64,000 nt of DNA from Pseudeuparius sepicola (GCA_963920635.1 OY987306.1:10930001-10994000); one strand, 5' to 3'. Shown: positions 33,163 to 45,500, counted from the stretch's first letter. Notes: generated by a model not told the origin, from the letters alone. Made by a program: numbers and translations.

Positions 33163-33505
33163 AATGGTCTAGTGGCATGATTCTCGCTTTGGGTGTGAGA
33201 TGTCCCTGGTTCAAATCCCGGTTGTGGCTACTTTTTTTTATTTTTTAAATAACATTTTCGAAAAGACAAAATAGTTATAATTTTTTAATAAGTTTAGTTG
33301 CCAAATTACGCCTAAACACTGAATAATTAAATTATTTGCATTTGTTATTTTCTCTTCCTAAATAAACCTCATAGAATGCCTAATAACCAGATAATAGCAT
33401 TCGTTAATTTATTAACTCGATATAATGCAACGCTAAGAAAATAACACTCCTGCTGGGCAGTCGTGGTATTTTCAGCTTTGGGTTTATAATTCGTAAAATT
33501 AACGT
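33157..33505 (+). mobile_element. tRNA-Pro-derived SINE-like segment, copy 2
   Basis: The head keeps an A box TGGTCTAGTGG (33165-33175), a TTTGGGT anticodon loop with UGG (33188-33194) and B box GGTTCAAATCC (33208-33218). Acceptor stem halves AGCACAA / TTGTGGCT are nearly complementary. The body matches 26450-26700. It is followed by GGTATTATCGTATGT, the end sequence of Z. Not called a functional tRNA because the acceptor stem is imperfect and the body is repeated. Confidence 0.8.
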
Positions 33506-33931
33506 AAGGTATTATCGTATGTATTGTATTATTGTCGCTATGCCAATTTTCAGAAAGATATAAGGATATTCGTGTTTTCTTAATGATTTCTCTTCAACTA
33601 GGTAATCAGTAGGTACCTGCTCGATATGTTTCCTGCAATTAACCTAAGACGTTTATTTACTGGTTACTCTCTTATTAAAATATAGCAATACAATTAAATT
33701 TCAACGCAAAATTAAGGAGAAAAATAGGATTTTTAAAAATCTAATAATAAAAATTTATTCCATATTTGGTGCAAAAAGAAGACAATTGTTATTGGAGAAT
33801 AATTGAAGAAAGTAAAAATAATGATAACCTGTAATAATCCCAATTATTTCCTTTATTATGTATCGTTTCGGCTGCTAAAATATCTTTCGGTTTCCGTCGT
33901 GTATAAAATATTCTAAGATTATCTTTACCTA
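33506..33931. other. AT-rich stretch without recognisable gene
   Basis: Apart from the Z-end sequence at 33506-33520 nothing is identified. Confidence 0.4.
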
Positions 33932-33933
33932 TA

Positions 33934-34246
33934 CAGGGTATCCCAACGAAAACTTGACCCCCCAAAAATTCGAAAACCGAAAAATATTTGAAAACAGAAT
34001 TCTAAAACCGATACATCACTGTATTCGCAATAAAAAAGGGCTTTAAAATGATGCGCCACAAGGGTAGTTCCATTTGAAATTTTAAAGTTGGGGTTACTAG
34101 GGATTAGGGGGATAAACATATCGGGTTGGCTTGATTGTCAAAAAAGCTCCCCCCAAAAACAAAAATCGACGGGTCTCGGCGAATTTTCAAATATTGTTCG
34201 GTTTTCGAATTTGGGGGGGGGGTGAAGTTTTCGTTGGGATACCCTG
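33934..34246. mobile_element. 313-bp TA MITE
   Basis: Ends CAGGGTATCCCAACGAAAAC and GTTTTCGTTGGGATACCCTG, TA flanks at 33932-33933 and 34247-34248. The ~45-bp terminal arms contain a C-run (left) and G-run (right). Non-coding. Confidence 0.92.
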
Positions 34247-34249
34247 TAT

Positions 34250-34350
34250 AGGTAGGGCCGTTAGGTCAGATCCCAACGTTCTTTGTGTTTACGTGTAAAG
34301 GAAAATCTCGCTCACTTGCCAGCCCTCGAAGGTGTGAACGTGCCTAGAGA
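34250..34350. repeat. Short dispersed repeat, partner at 27225-27350
   Basis: Shares the CGTTAGGTCAG start and the GTGTGAACGTGCCT end with 27230-27345, same strand. Non-coding. Confidence 0.6.
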
Positions 34351-34359
34351 TAAAAGAAC

Positions 34360-35905
34360 CTTCTCCATTTGTAATCTCATGAAAGTTAAGAAGGAATTGG
34401 CGTGTAAAATTTATTATTAACTCTCGACCACTTACTTATATTGTGCTGGATTCTATATATGAAATGACATTTAGGAACTTATTTACCACAATAACAAGGT
34501 GATTCCTAATCTCCGTAGATTATGCAATATGTTTTATGCATTTTTCTATAAATCTTTGTAAGTTTTCGCTTATTGTCAAACTATTTTGTGAACCATCATC
34601 TATCTAAATATCGCTTGAAAAAGTTCAGTTTGAGACAATCTTTAACTAATTCGTTTTTCAATCAAAAACTTGTGTACGGACTCATTGTTTATTATTCTAA
34701 ATTTTCTATATTTCGTTTGCAGGACTCCGTAATTTTAGTAGAACCCCAGGAAGAATTCAAAGCTCTATGGATATTATAAAATACGTGAGACGGAAATCGC
34801 CCTCCTGGAACCAAGTTTTGACACAATATTTTGATATCTGACATGGTGATAGGTGCCAGTATGTGGTTTTCGATACTGTCATGCTTAGCTTTGCGACTTG
34901 TGGCTCTTTAAACTTAAAGACATAAACATGCCTTGGAATTTTTGGCCGGTATGGTAGGTACCTTCTGATTTTACAAAAAAATGAGGATTTCTTCCTAGAT
35001 TAGTTTCTTGAAATCACTCAAAGGTGCACGCCAGTGGCTTCTCGTCCGGGGAGGCAGAGGAGGCAGTGCCTCCTCCGTCAGGATATAAATATGAAAAATA
35101 TTTGAAAGAGATAACAAATAAGTTACCTAATTCACTACATAAGTATGTTTTGTGGCGTGTGCGTTTATTTTTACAATAATCTCAATCAATTTATACGTTG
35201 GATGATTCAGAGTCAAGAATTTATAATGACGGGAGGGATAATACTTCGAATAATGTCGGTTCCACAATAGCGAAGGCTCCAAGGGGGACGAAGCCGGGGG
35301 CAAAAACGACCATTTACAGAAACGGACGGACTCTCTTATTCAAGACTAAAGACAGTGTTATTTGTTTCGGGTTGTTATTGGTTGTTCCTTGTTTTTTTTT
35401 ATGTTGACTTGACTTGGTGCTTTGGATATTTTAAAAGATATGGAGATCGAAGAGAACGTGAGAAACTGTAAGGATGTCGTAGAATTTCTGATAAGAAAAC
35501 AGATTTAACAGGGTGTCTTACGGGGATAAATTGTTTATTAAGAATTTTGGTCCAGATGTAAGCAAAACATTAGTCGATCAAGACAAACCTCTCCGGGGTT
35601 CTGTGAATTCTTGATTCTTGGTACAGTAAATGTACCTAGGTAATTGGTTAACTGGTAGCGTAACCTTAAAAAAGTTGTTTTGTTGGCCGTGTCTTTTATT
35701 TTCAAATCGCGGAGAAGAAGGTCGAAAATCGGAAAGGATGACAGTGGCAAAAATTTATACCGATCGATAGAGAGGCACTCAAAGAGTCAAGAGCACATTA
35801 GCAGTGCTTGTAAATTTCATCTTTTGGGTAAACAAAATATACCTAGAATATCATTGATTCTGCACGCCAAAAAATTTTTCAAAATTATTTCTACAATATT
35901 TTTTT
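34360..35905. other. Stretch without gene; possible hAT-type end at 35030
   Basis: 35029-35082 reads CAGTGGCTTCTCGTCCGGGG then GGAGGCAGTGCCTCC, a GC-rich palindromic end like those of hAT-type elements ending CAGTGGC. The opposite end was not found. Short frames at 34573 and 35198 have no family resemblance. Confidence 0.4.
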
Positions 35906-35909
35906 GGTA

Positions 35910-38210
35910 CAGGGTGGCCCATCCAAGCGGAAAAAGTGTGCTACGTGGAGACAGGTTAACATAAAATCGTCATTCAAAAAATGAGGTTGTAGTAAAAATT
36001 AAGGGGAATTCGAGGGTGTACCCTAATTATGTATAAGGGGGTCGGTAAAAAAGTTATCGCGAAAAAACATTTTTTGCAAAATAAAAAAATATATTTTTTT
36101 ACCTACACATCAATTAGAGTAGTATTCCAGAATATTCTGTTTTTTAATATAACTTCCGGTTATAGCGGAAATGAAAGTGGTTTTCTCTATTTTACAACTT
36201 ACACATTTCTCTTAAGCATCACAGGATTTCTTTTTTAATTCTGAATCCAACGATATATAATTTGACCTATTTATCTCCAACCGTTTCCGAGATATTTATC
36301 AGAGAAGCTCCATCAAACTAGATACATGGTCTCATGGTCGGTGTCTTATGTTCGATCTGAGTAGGCCAAACAATAAAACCAAATTTATGACAAATCAAGT
36401 CAGCCATGATAATAAAACTGACAAGCGAGTAGGCTGAATGTTAAAGTGGCTATAGCCATTCAACTGCATTCAACTTAATTAAAAATCTCGTGGAAATTAT
36501 GAAACATTTATTATTTTTACTACTGTCATATTTATTATAACAACAACAATATGATTAGTTATTAAAAATTAGTTAGAAGTTCATTTACATTAAATGTTCA
36601 AAATGGTTTCCATTATTATTTACACATAACCTAAGTCTTTTTAAGAAATTTTTTCGGACATTTTCAAAGATTAACGGACGATTGTTTAAACTACCAATTT
36701 CTAATTTTACACGTCATTTAATCTCCTCAACATTTTCGGGGCGGTTCTTACAAACTTTATTTTTTAAATGCCCCCACAAGAAAAAATCCAAGGGGGTTAA
36801 ATCTGGACTACGTGGCGGCCACCTTATCGTTCCATGTTTACCAATCCAATTTTCAAACGAATTGTTCAAAAATTCCGTTATGGGCCCACAGTTATGGATG
36901 GAAGCGCCATCTTGCTGCCATATTAATTGTCTTGGAGTTGGTTAAGAAAAATTAATGGCAACTGGTTAAAGTATTGTTCCAATTCGTTCTGGATTAAATG
37001 TAGGCATTTCCTACCTGTCATACTTCCTGAATAAAATAGAGGGCCCATTATAAAATTTCCCACAATTCCGCACCAAACACCCACGGAATTTCTGCCGGAT
37101 TTCACAACTTCACGAAATGCCCGTGGATTGGCAACAAACCAAAATATAATATTTTTCCGGTTGTATATTCCCGCCGCTGTAAATGTAGCTTCATCAAAAG
37201 TTTAACATTGTTTGACGATATTCCAGTCTTCTTGCAGCATCTCCAGGGAATAGCCTTTGAACAGGTAATATTTTGAAGGCTTTAAATTTGCTTAATTTCA
37301 TTACCCTTTGTATTGTAGACCGGGGAATTTGTAAGTCTCTCGCTGCATCTCTCTGAGATTTTTCGTTATTTCTTCTGAAATAATTTAAAATTCGTTCTCT
37401 CTAAACCCTTTTTTTCTCTTGCTAATCACACTTCCTGTCGATATGAATCTTCGATACAGCTTACATATAAATGAAGCACTCGGAACATTTCTATTTGGAT
37501 ATTTACGAGAATACTCCCTCAAAGTTTCTACGTATCTTTTAGCATTTTTGATGAATATCTCTAAAATATCACAGCATTCTTCTTTCAAAAACATTTTTTA
37601 AACTGCAACTACTAACAGCTTCAGCAACAACATTTTAGACTAATCTGACACGTAAATAGAAATATTGAATTGACAGCCTACTCGATTGTCAGTTTTATTA
37701 TCATGGCTGACTTGATTTGTCATAAATTTGGTATTATTGTTTGGCCTACTCAGATCAAACATCAGACACCGACCATGGGACCATGTATCTAGTTTGATGG
37801 AGTTTCTCTGATAAATATCTCGGAAACGGTTGGAGATAAATAGGTCAAATTATATATCGTTGGATTCGGAATTAAAAAAGGAATCCTGTGATGGTTAAGA
37901 GAAATGTGTAAGTTGTAAAATAGAGAAAACCACTTTCATTTCCTCTATAACCTTAAGTTATATTAAAAAAATGAATATTCGGGAATACTACTTAAAGGTT
38001 CTCTAATGGATGTGCAGGTAAAAAAATATTTTTTTTTATTTTGCAAAAAATGTTTTTTCGCGATAACTTTTTTACCGACCCCCGTATACAAAATTAGGGT
38101 ACACCCTCGAATTCCCCTTAATTTTTACTACAATCTCATTTTTTGAATGACGATTTTATGTTAACGTGTCTCCACGTAACACACTTTTTCCGCTTGGATG
38201 GGCCACCCTG
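35910..38210 (-). mobile_element. Long-TIR mariner-like family V, copy A (complete ends)
   Basis: Ends CAGGGTGGCCCATCCAAGCG and CGCTTGGATGGGCCACCCTG, TA flanks. Arms of about 500-600 bp surround a minus-strand transposase (36585-37594). This is the only one of three copies (others 50461, 54040) with both ends. The arms include a shared ATCTCCAACCGTTTCCGAGA block. Confidence 0.92.
36585..37594 (-). pseudogene. Family V transposase, copy A, frameshifted
   Basis: N-terminus EECCDILEIFIKNAKRYVET with YPNRNVPS is the DUF4817-like HTH. A frameshift follows KKGFR. Downstream the minus strand keeps the core: WQQDGASIHN (second Asp) and WPPRSPDLTPLDFFLWG (third Asp), separated by about 40 residues, so DD41D-like. 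The C-terminus NNNGNHFEHLM ends with TAA at 36585-36587. Copy A keeps the WQQDG block that copy B has lost. Several frameshifts make it inactive. Confidence 0.83.
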
Positions 38211-38706
38211 TACTTAAATTATTAAAACATTATAAAATGTTTTATCCTGTCCCTTAAAAAACGAACTTTGTATAATGACAAAATTCTTGCTGATTCCGAT
38301 ACATGAGAGTGTTTTTGATATGTTAAAATTTATGACTAACTGCGAACTTAAGTTTTGCCAAAATTGTACAAACTATTTGCTTTATTGTAACGATTCGAGT
38401 TACTTCCGCTTCAGTAGAAAGGAGTTTTTCCTGCTTAAAACATCCTGGCAAAATTTTTTACGCTATATTTTATTACTTCTGCCTCAACAGATCAAATTGG
38501 CACGAGCCGCCACGCGTTACCTATCCACCCTCGAGGGTGGTATCGTAGATGTACTGTCCGCTGTGCGACCCTCGGCAATTATTGCGCACTGACTGGCTAA
38601 TATCTGATCTTTTTTCTTATTTTGTAATATAGGTACCTGCCTTTATAAAAAAATTTAAATTTCTTTGAATCATAAAATATTTTTTATGTAATACGTCAAA
38701 CTTTTT
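38211..38706. other. Spacer with an unassigned 105-codon frame
   Basis: 38275-38592 is open but resembles no family known to me; it may be chance. Nothing else seen. Confidence 0.35.
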
Positions 38707-39485
38707 AAGTTGGCCCAGGGCTGTAGCCAGGGGAGGGGGGGGGGCAGGCAGTGCAACGCAACGCAGAATGTTTGCCCTGCCTGAGCCACAATAGTTCACC
38801 TCACCTCACCCTGAGCCGTAGATAAGGCGCTGCTCCATTGAGAAAAAAAACGAGGAAAAAAGATATCATGTTGATTTTTTATTTATTATAGGTACTTCAT
38901 TTAAACTGAATTTGCCCTTACATTTACTAAAAAAAAATTGCCTGCGGCGCATTTTAGTGTGCAGACACCAGACACCTCTAAGTGCACTTTTTCTTTCAAA
39001 CAAATTTCAATTTACCTATGCCTACTACACTGACCAGAAAATGTTTGCAAAAGTTATAGACATATTGTGGCCCTTTCAAATAATATGATAATCACAAAAG
39101 GGTGTTCGGTGTTGTTATTGATAATTATTGGATTTTTGTCAGTTAAAAAGTATTCTTGCTTACTGCACACATGATTATGGGCCCGCATAATTAGCAACAA
39201 AAAATTACTTTTGACGTTAAATTGTATGTTCATATTATATTTGACCTTGAAATTTTCACAAATTTTCGCCTGCGGCGCGATTTGTAATATCGGAAGTTAA
39301 ATTCCTTTTTTTTTACCCCCCCCCTCTCCCCACCGACAAAGTACCTACCGCCCTGTAGGTACCTCTCCCTCACTTCTCAAATGTGTACTGCCCTGACTCG
39401 AAAGTCATTTGCCCTGCCTGAAGTTTCTGTCTGACTGCCCTGAGTTGCCCCCCCCCCCAATCATATTTTCTGGGTGCGCCACTGG
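38707..39485. mobile_element. Probable hAT-type non-autonomous element (CAGTGGCG-like ends)
   Basis: Left end CAGGGCTGTAGCCAGGGGAG with a G run, right end a C run then TTTCTGGGTGCGCCACTGG. These resemble degenerate CAGTGGCG(T/C)A(G/C)CCAGGGG termini of hAT-like elements. No transposase frame. No clean 8-bp duplication was seen, so boundaries are approximate. Confidence 0.5.
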
Positions 39486-39604
39486 TAGGTATATAGGCAA
39501 TCAGAGTTGCCCACAAGTCAATCATAGTTTCCATCTGTATTCTACTGGGACAAAATTCCTCTCATCTATAAGTAATTCATTGATTGATGTTGAACGATAT
39601 TTGT

Positions 39605-39652
39605 TAGTTTATTTGTTGGATTATTATTAGATCTTATTAGATCTTATTAGAT
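39605..39652. repeat. Short tandem repeat ATTAGATCTT
   Basis: Three to four 10-11-bp copies of TTATTAGATC at about 39616-39652. Confidence 0.8.
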
Positions 39653-39825
39653 CTTACATTGTTATTGTTATTAATAGTACTAACTTACCATTTTTGTCCT
39701 GGAATATAATACTAAATTATGGGTGACTTTACCTGAAACAAAAGAAAGCTCTATAAGTAGGTACAGGAAATTAAAAATAAAATTCTGATTCTGGTTGTAA
39801 TAATATTATGTACAATAATAATATA

Positions 39826-41541
39826 CAGAGTGAAAATTACTTTTTTGATGGCCCAACTTTGTGTAAAAACAAATTCGAGATCCATGGCCTACTTTCCGAG
39901 AAATTTTTGAAAAACCCGAAAATTGCCGAAACTTATTTGGTATGTAACTTTTTTATTTCAAGAGTTATCGAAAAAGTTTCTGAATAGAATCTGTAGGCAA
40001 AATTGATTACTTTAAGCCTGCTTTATTATAATTTGGCAAAATGCCGCGGTTTAGGGGGGGTGCTCTCTTAGCGCTTAAAAAAAGTTACTCAATTATAGCA
40101 GGCCATGGCGTCAAAAAACTACCTATTTTATGCACTTTCGATCGATATATCACAAGCGCTACATATCCCTTCCGTTAGCCCGATTTACAATTTTTTTAGA
40201 AAAAAAAATTAAAATTTATATTTCTTGGAAAAATGCTTTCAAAGTTCGGTTAAATAAACTACAGCTATCGATTTAATTAATTTCACAACACATTACATTG
40301 CAAATCTTTTGTCGAAATGAAATTTGTTGCGAGAAATCTGCATCTCCCACCTTTTTGAAATTTTCTAGTATGCCTTGAAAAAACAATAGCAACCAGCTTC
40401 TGTCAGTCAATCAATTGGATCTTTCAAACATTATTGTTTGGTAGAAGTTGAAAGAATTGATTCAAGAAATAGGTACTTGTATAAAATTAGCATGGCATTT
40501 TCAAACGAAGACAAATTCAATTTATTTGTAATCTAGGAAAGCAACTTTAATTCAACGCTAGCGTTAAGACAGTATCAACATAGATATCCAAACGCCCCTA
40601 GTCCAAATAGAACCATATTTAAAAAGTTATCAAGTAACTTAAAAAATCATCAAATCGGAGATGTGTGTGAAAACACGCCATGATTTTTTAAGTTACTTGA
40701 TAACTTTTTAAATATGGTTCTATTTTGACTAGGGGCGTTTGGATATCTATGTTGATACTGTCTTAACGCTAGCGTTGAATTAAAGTTGCTTTCCTAGATT
40801 ACAAATAAATTGAATTTGTCTTCGTTTGAAAATGCCATGCTGATTTTATACAAGTACCTATTTCTTGAATCAATTCTTTCAACTTCTATCAAACAATAAT
40901 GTTTGAAAGATCCAATTGATTGACTGACAGAAGCTGATTGCTATTGTTAAAATGTGGGAGATGCAGATTTCTCGCAACAAATTTCATTTCGACAAAAGAT
41001 TTGCAATGTAATGTGTTGTGTTAATTAAATCGATAGCTGTAGTTTATTTAACCGAACTTTGAAAGCATTTTTCCAAGACATCTAAATTTTAATTTTTTTT
41101 TCTAAAAAAATTGTAAATCAGGCTAACGCAAGGGATATGTAGCGCTTGTGATATATCGATCGAAAGTGCATAAAATAGGTAGTTTTTTGACGCCATGGCC
41201 TGCTATAATTGAGTAACTTTTTTTAAGCGCTAAGAGAGCCCCCCTAAACCGCTGCATTTTGCCAAATTATAATAAAGCAGGCTTAAAGTAATCAATTTTG
41301 CCTACAGATTCTATTCAGAAACTTTTTCGATGACTTTTGAAATAAAAAAGTTACATACCAAAGAAGTTTCGGCAATTTTCGGGTTTTTCAAAAATTTTTC
41401 GGAAAGTAGGCCATGGATCTCGAATTTGTTTTTACACAAAGTTGGGCCATCAAAAAGGTTTTTTTTTTTCAAATAAAGTTCTCCGAAAAATGCATATTTG
41501 TCGAGATATTTCCAAGTGGCCCTCCGTCAGTAGAGACCCTG
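39826..41541. repeat. Giant foldback FB2: inverted duplication of a mariner 5' half
   Basis: Arms 39847-40650 and 40680-41451 are near-perfect reverse complements around a 29-nt loop. Each arm contains the start of a DUF4817-type transposase: ATG at 40492, SNEDKFNLFVI, stop, then ESNFNSTLALRQYQHRYPN and NRTIFKKLSS. The reverse arm holds the same frame on the minus strand. The TAG after FVI occurs in both arms. The right arm lacks about 27 bp near 40950 and has an extra outer ~90 bp ending GAGACCCTG. Flanking TA on both sides. Confidence 0.9.
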
Positions 41542-41585
41542 TACATTTTGTCTATGTAACTAAAAAGCATTTAGGGACACATATA

Positions 41586-42180
41586 CAGGGTGTCCCAGAG
41601 TTGGTAGTTTAAATGAAGTCTGAGAATAGGGGAGACATCACTAGTATGACCTTGAATCCTATAAAGGATTATCCGAAGTTTGACGGTTTAGAAGTTATTT
41701 TAACTTTTATGATTTTCAACTAACCTCGTACTTCTCCGCACAAAAGTCACTATTTTGTTAAAACTAGTGAAAGGATAAGTTGAAATTTGGTCCAAGCATA
41801 TTCTGGTATCATAGTAATCTGACCTAACTTAAGTTTTTGATTTAGTTATTGCAGATATTATGTATTTTTTATTTTTATTTTTGATGAAAATGCAATTGTG
41901 CAACAAAAATTAAGAATAAAAGAAAAATAGTAGAAAGTTGGGCTTCCCAAATTTCTCAAATTTGAACAACAGGAATTTTTTTCTTTAGTACGTACCGATA
42001 CCCGAAAACATCTTTCTGCACCAATTACATTCTAGGGTAATTTACCTCTCCAATTTAGAAGTTATCAATAGTGTACCCACTAAAAGTAAGCACCCTGTAT
42101 ATGGTTTAAGGTCATAGGTCATCCTAGTGATTTTCCCTATCCACACGCTTCGTGTGGACTACTATCTTTGGGACACTTTG
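41586..42180. mobile_element. TA MITE (CAGGGTGTCCCAGAG ends)
   Basis: The left end CAGGGTGTCCCAGAGTTGG pairs with the right end reading CTTTGGGACACTTTG. Inner arm blocks ATCACTAG.ATGACCT also pair. TA flanks at 41584-41585 and 42181-42182. Contains the small palindrome CCACACGCTTCGTGTGG. Non-coding. Confidence 0.75.
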
Positions 42181-42700
42181 TATTTTGGGTCACCATAAAT
42201 CCTGTACACGGGTGGCGCTCTCATTCTTCTAAAACGTTTATTTTTTCTTCACCTTGGGACTTGAAATAAAACTTAATTTTGTAAAAATAAAAAGGGGATA
42301 ACAAACTATTAAAAATCTTATCCAGTATTTTGGAATCTGTTTTACTGACTTTAAATTTGCAAGATTTTAGTAGAAATATAATTCAGAGCATTAAAGAATA
42401 TTGTCACAATAAACTATGTAATAAATGGAAACATAAAGATGTTATAGTACGCTCAACCGTATTCGCAATAATCTGTGCATAAGTGTTCGACTTTCAGATT
42501 CCCATACTTTAGCTTTATTTCTGCAGTTAGTGTTTCGACTACAATGTGTTGCATGTATTTACAGCCAAGGAAATGTGAAAAACGTTGTGGGTTCACGATG
42601 ATTTATATGTATAGCCAGATCTCAAAATGAGTAGGTAGGTCGGGTCTTTTTTCGAGAATTCCTTGCAAGTCACCGAAAGGGTTAAAGAAATTAAAAAAAT
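42181..42700. other. Spacer without recognisable gene
   Basis: AT-rich, no repeat partner noticed. Confidence 0.4.
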
Positions 42701-42800
42701 CAGAATTAAGAACTCCCCCTCCCCCACACAAGCATTCAGTTGCTTCGGGGGTACGCCTAGATTGGAGTATTATTGTGAGTGTGACAATTATTATTTTTTA
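42701..42800 (+). mobile_element. 3' fragment of the second SINE family
   Basis: CCCCCTCCCCCACACAAGCA...GGGGGTACGCCTAGATTGGAGTATTATTGTGAGTGTGAC matches 32807-32880. The tRNA-like head is missing, so it is 5'-truncated. Confidence 0.75.
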
Positions 42801-43139
42801 TTAAAACAGTTCACAAGTATACAGGGTTTCAGTTTTATTCTAAGACACTTCAACAAGTGATAGAAAACCATAAAATATGACTTAAGTACGATTCACGAAT
42901 TATGGCGCACACGTCGTCAATTTACGTCACTGAGTCAAGCAAATCGGGGCTGCATCCTCCAGTGCCGTAGATTTAAATGGGGAAACTTTATACTTGTAAA
43001 CGCAACCAGATATACCAGATACCCAGTCCTTTCACCCCGGTGAATTCACCCAAATTTCAATTGTAAAATAAAGCGTTTTATACCATCATCGGCCTTTTTA
43101 GAGAAGTTATAATATTAGGTCTGTGTGTGGTTTTACTTT

Positions 43140-43440
43140 TATATATAATAATATAATAATAATAATAATATGTTTATTTCAAAAAGATCATATAGGTACA
43201 CAAACAAAATAGTAGGTATAGTAAATCAATAAAACAAAATACAAGATAGGTTGCAATAAATAAACATAACAATCAGCTCAGATAACCGAATGGTTGTTTG
43301 GAGCTATAGTTTTACATACGCATGACATATTATTATAATGTAGGTGTGGCAAATATATGAATTTACACAACATTCTTTTATTATTATATACATTTTACCG
43401 TCCCTTGAAATTGTAAAGTGATAGTCTGACTATCTAGTTA
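43140..43440 (-). repeat. LINE 3' tail fragment
   Basis: On the minus strand the sequence ends AAATAAACATATTATTATTATTATT, a typical LINE 3' end; no coding part is retained. Confidence 0.5.
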
Positions 43441-43506
43441 TAGCAATGTAGAAACGTAAAAGAAAATTTAACATTTAACTGCACACATACCGTGTTTCAA
43501 CTAGAA

Positions 43507-43898
43507 TGCAAACTTACTTTCTGAATACATATTATAAATAACATTTCTGACTTCCATTTTCGTTTCCTCTAGCAAGTTCGTGGTCTCGTTTTTTTGTCGA
43601 GGTCCATATTACGCGGCAGAAGTAGTTGGATTTTCCTGGGGACCATCTTAACCCTTTGCTCTCTGCACATCGTGGGAAATGCGTGAAACAGTGCGTAAAC
43701 TAATGCCCAAAGCTTGAGAAACACGCTGAAAAATATTTGATTCCGTAATCACTATCTACTACCATAATGTTTGCAATTTACCTCTAGGACTGCGTCAACT
43801 GATAAAAGTGGTCCTCCGTTGCGTTTTTCATCTTTGAAACAATTTAATAACTTCGTTACCATTTGTCTGGCTTGCAAATTAAGTCTGTGGCCAGGCAT
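43507..43898 (-). pseudogene. Transposase N-terminus with a 56-bp intron
   Basis: ATG at 43898-43896 begins MPGHRLNLQARQMVTKLLNC, then EKRNGGPLLSVDAVLE. A GT-AG intron (43781-43726) follows, then RVSQALGISLRTVSRISHD, a helix-turn-helix, before TAA near 43651. Further down, LLEETKMEVRNVIYNMYSES is open to 43508. The MPG...EKRNGGP...V..ALGIS.RTV.RI pattern is that of an insect Tc1/mariner-superfamily transposase with an intron between the two helices. The catalytic domain is absent. Confidence 0.7.
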
Positions 43899-44374
43899 CT
43901 TAAGATTATAAGGAAATGTTTATTCACAAACCCGTAACGCGGTAACAGATATTACCAAAGCCGAACTATTATTACAAAACTTATAGCAAAAGAATCCACA
44001 ACAAGAACAAGTAAAAACTAAGAGCCTAACTTGAAAACAAAGAAAATTCTTAAAAATACGCACAAAAGCACAGAATTTCTAAATTTATGCTGTGACAGTG
44101 ACATATCCTTCCGGAGTCGGCGGTTATGAACTCTACGCTATACGACCTATTGGCGTCTTTGTCTGACACATGCACGGACGGATTGAAGTCAGCCGAACGT
44201 ATGTCGACTAATCATAGACAAAAGGGTTTATGCAGTAAATCAGTTCTGGGCGTATAAGAATAGATCTTGTGACTCTGATTGATACAAAAATTGATGACGT
44301 GTACGCCATAATTCGTGAATCGTACTTTATTTTCTGGTATAACTTTTTATCAGCAGCGGCCTTGTTTTCGAGTT

Positions 44375-45500
44375 ACAGGGTGTTTAAATTCTCAAAAATT
44401 GTAACGTTTTATTTTTTATTTCTCCAACCGTTAAATATATTTAAACGATATATACAAACCATGCATTGATCAAGTGTCACTAAATGTGATAATACTCCGT
44501 TCCCCATATACCCAGTGGTGGAGTGGCGGGTATACATTACTTTTGTTTTATCAAGAAAAATACTAATACAGAATTTTCTTGTATGCACTTGGACAATTTT
44601 TTCATTCTAAGCAAAAACACATTTCTTAATTTGGTACCTAATACAAGGTTGGCAGCATTGTTCTGGACGCCTCCAGGGGGGTATTTAGCATGTCTGTCAG
44701 AAATGTCAGAACTTGTCACTGATAACCTTGATATTATATGGCTCTAACATAACTTTAAACACAGAAACTATAACAATAGACTTTTTCTGTGCTTCAAAGA
44801 ACATAGTTTAATGTTAATTTCTATCCATTCAAATTTAGTATTCGTGTGAGTAAAACGTAAATTCTGTTTATTACGGCCCTGTCTTCAATATGGCTGCCGC
44901 ATAGGGAATTCTAGGGACATGAAATATTTAGCTGTCACAATCTAATGTACAATTAAAGAGCGTTTTTAGATTATCTGCCAAGATTTTAAGGCACAAAAAA
45001 TTTATCGTTTATTGCTTTTTGAGAATGCAAAAATATATATTTTTTTAATTTTAAAAAATTACAGTTTAAATTTCGATTTGGCCAGTACTGACTGCCATAT
45101 TAATTCAACGAAACAATAATGTCATTCATGGCCAAAGTATTATATTGTGGTATATTTTTTTTACCCACAAGAGCCTCGTGCTTAAATTCTCAAAAATTTA
45201 ACTTCTTATTTTTTTATTTTCCCAGCCGTTAAAGATATTCAAACAAAATTTGGTACACCATGCATTGATCAATTATCACAAAATGTGCTAGTACCAAGCT
45301 CCCAATAGTCTGAGCCAGTGGCGGAGATATGGGTACCTATACATTACAAGTATTTTATCAATAAAAATACTAATACGACCCTCCACAGAATTTTCTCTTA
45401 CACAGTTGGATAGCATCTTTTATTCTGAGCAAAAACTGTGCCTTGATATTTCTTGTATTTGCGATACTTTCACGGAAAATTTGATTTAAAAAAAAAGTAA
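44375..45500 (+). repeat. Two diverged direct copies of a ~300-bp repeat
   Basis: 44375-44640 and 45186-45490 share TTAAATTCTCAAAAATT, CCATGCATTGATCAA, AAAATACTAATAC and ATTCTGAGCAAAAAC-like blocks. The first begins CAGGGTGTTTAAATTC after TA. Non-coding. Confidence 0.7.

Larger units (their letters stand above)
42822..44374 (-). mobile_element. TIR element with minus-strand transposase start
   Basis: The inverted block GTACGATTCACGAATTATGG (42888-42907) pairs with CCATAATTCGTGAATCGTAC (44307-44326); the left terminus CAGGGTTTCAG at 42822 has TA before it. The right terminus abuts another repeat beginning TACAGGGTG at 44373. Interior: LINE tail (43140-43440) and transposase fragment (43507-43898). 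Confidence 0.65.

Noticed and set aside
33157..33235. Functional tRNA-Pro gene
   Set aside because: Anticodon and B box are good, but the acceptor stem is imperfect and the downstream body is repeated at 26450-26700, so a SINE-like segment is likelier.
38275..38592. 105-codon open frame as a host gene
   Set aside because: No recognisable domain, no splice or promoter context, and composition like its non-coding surroundings.
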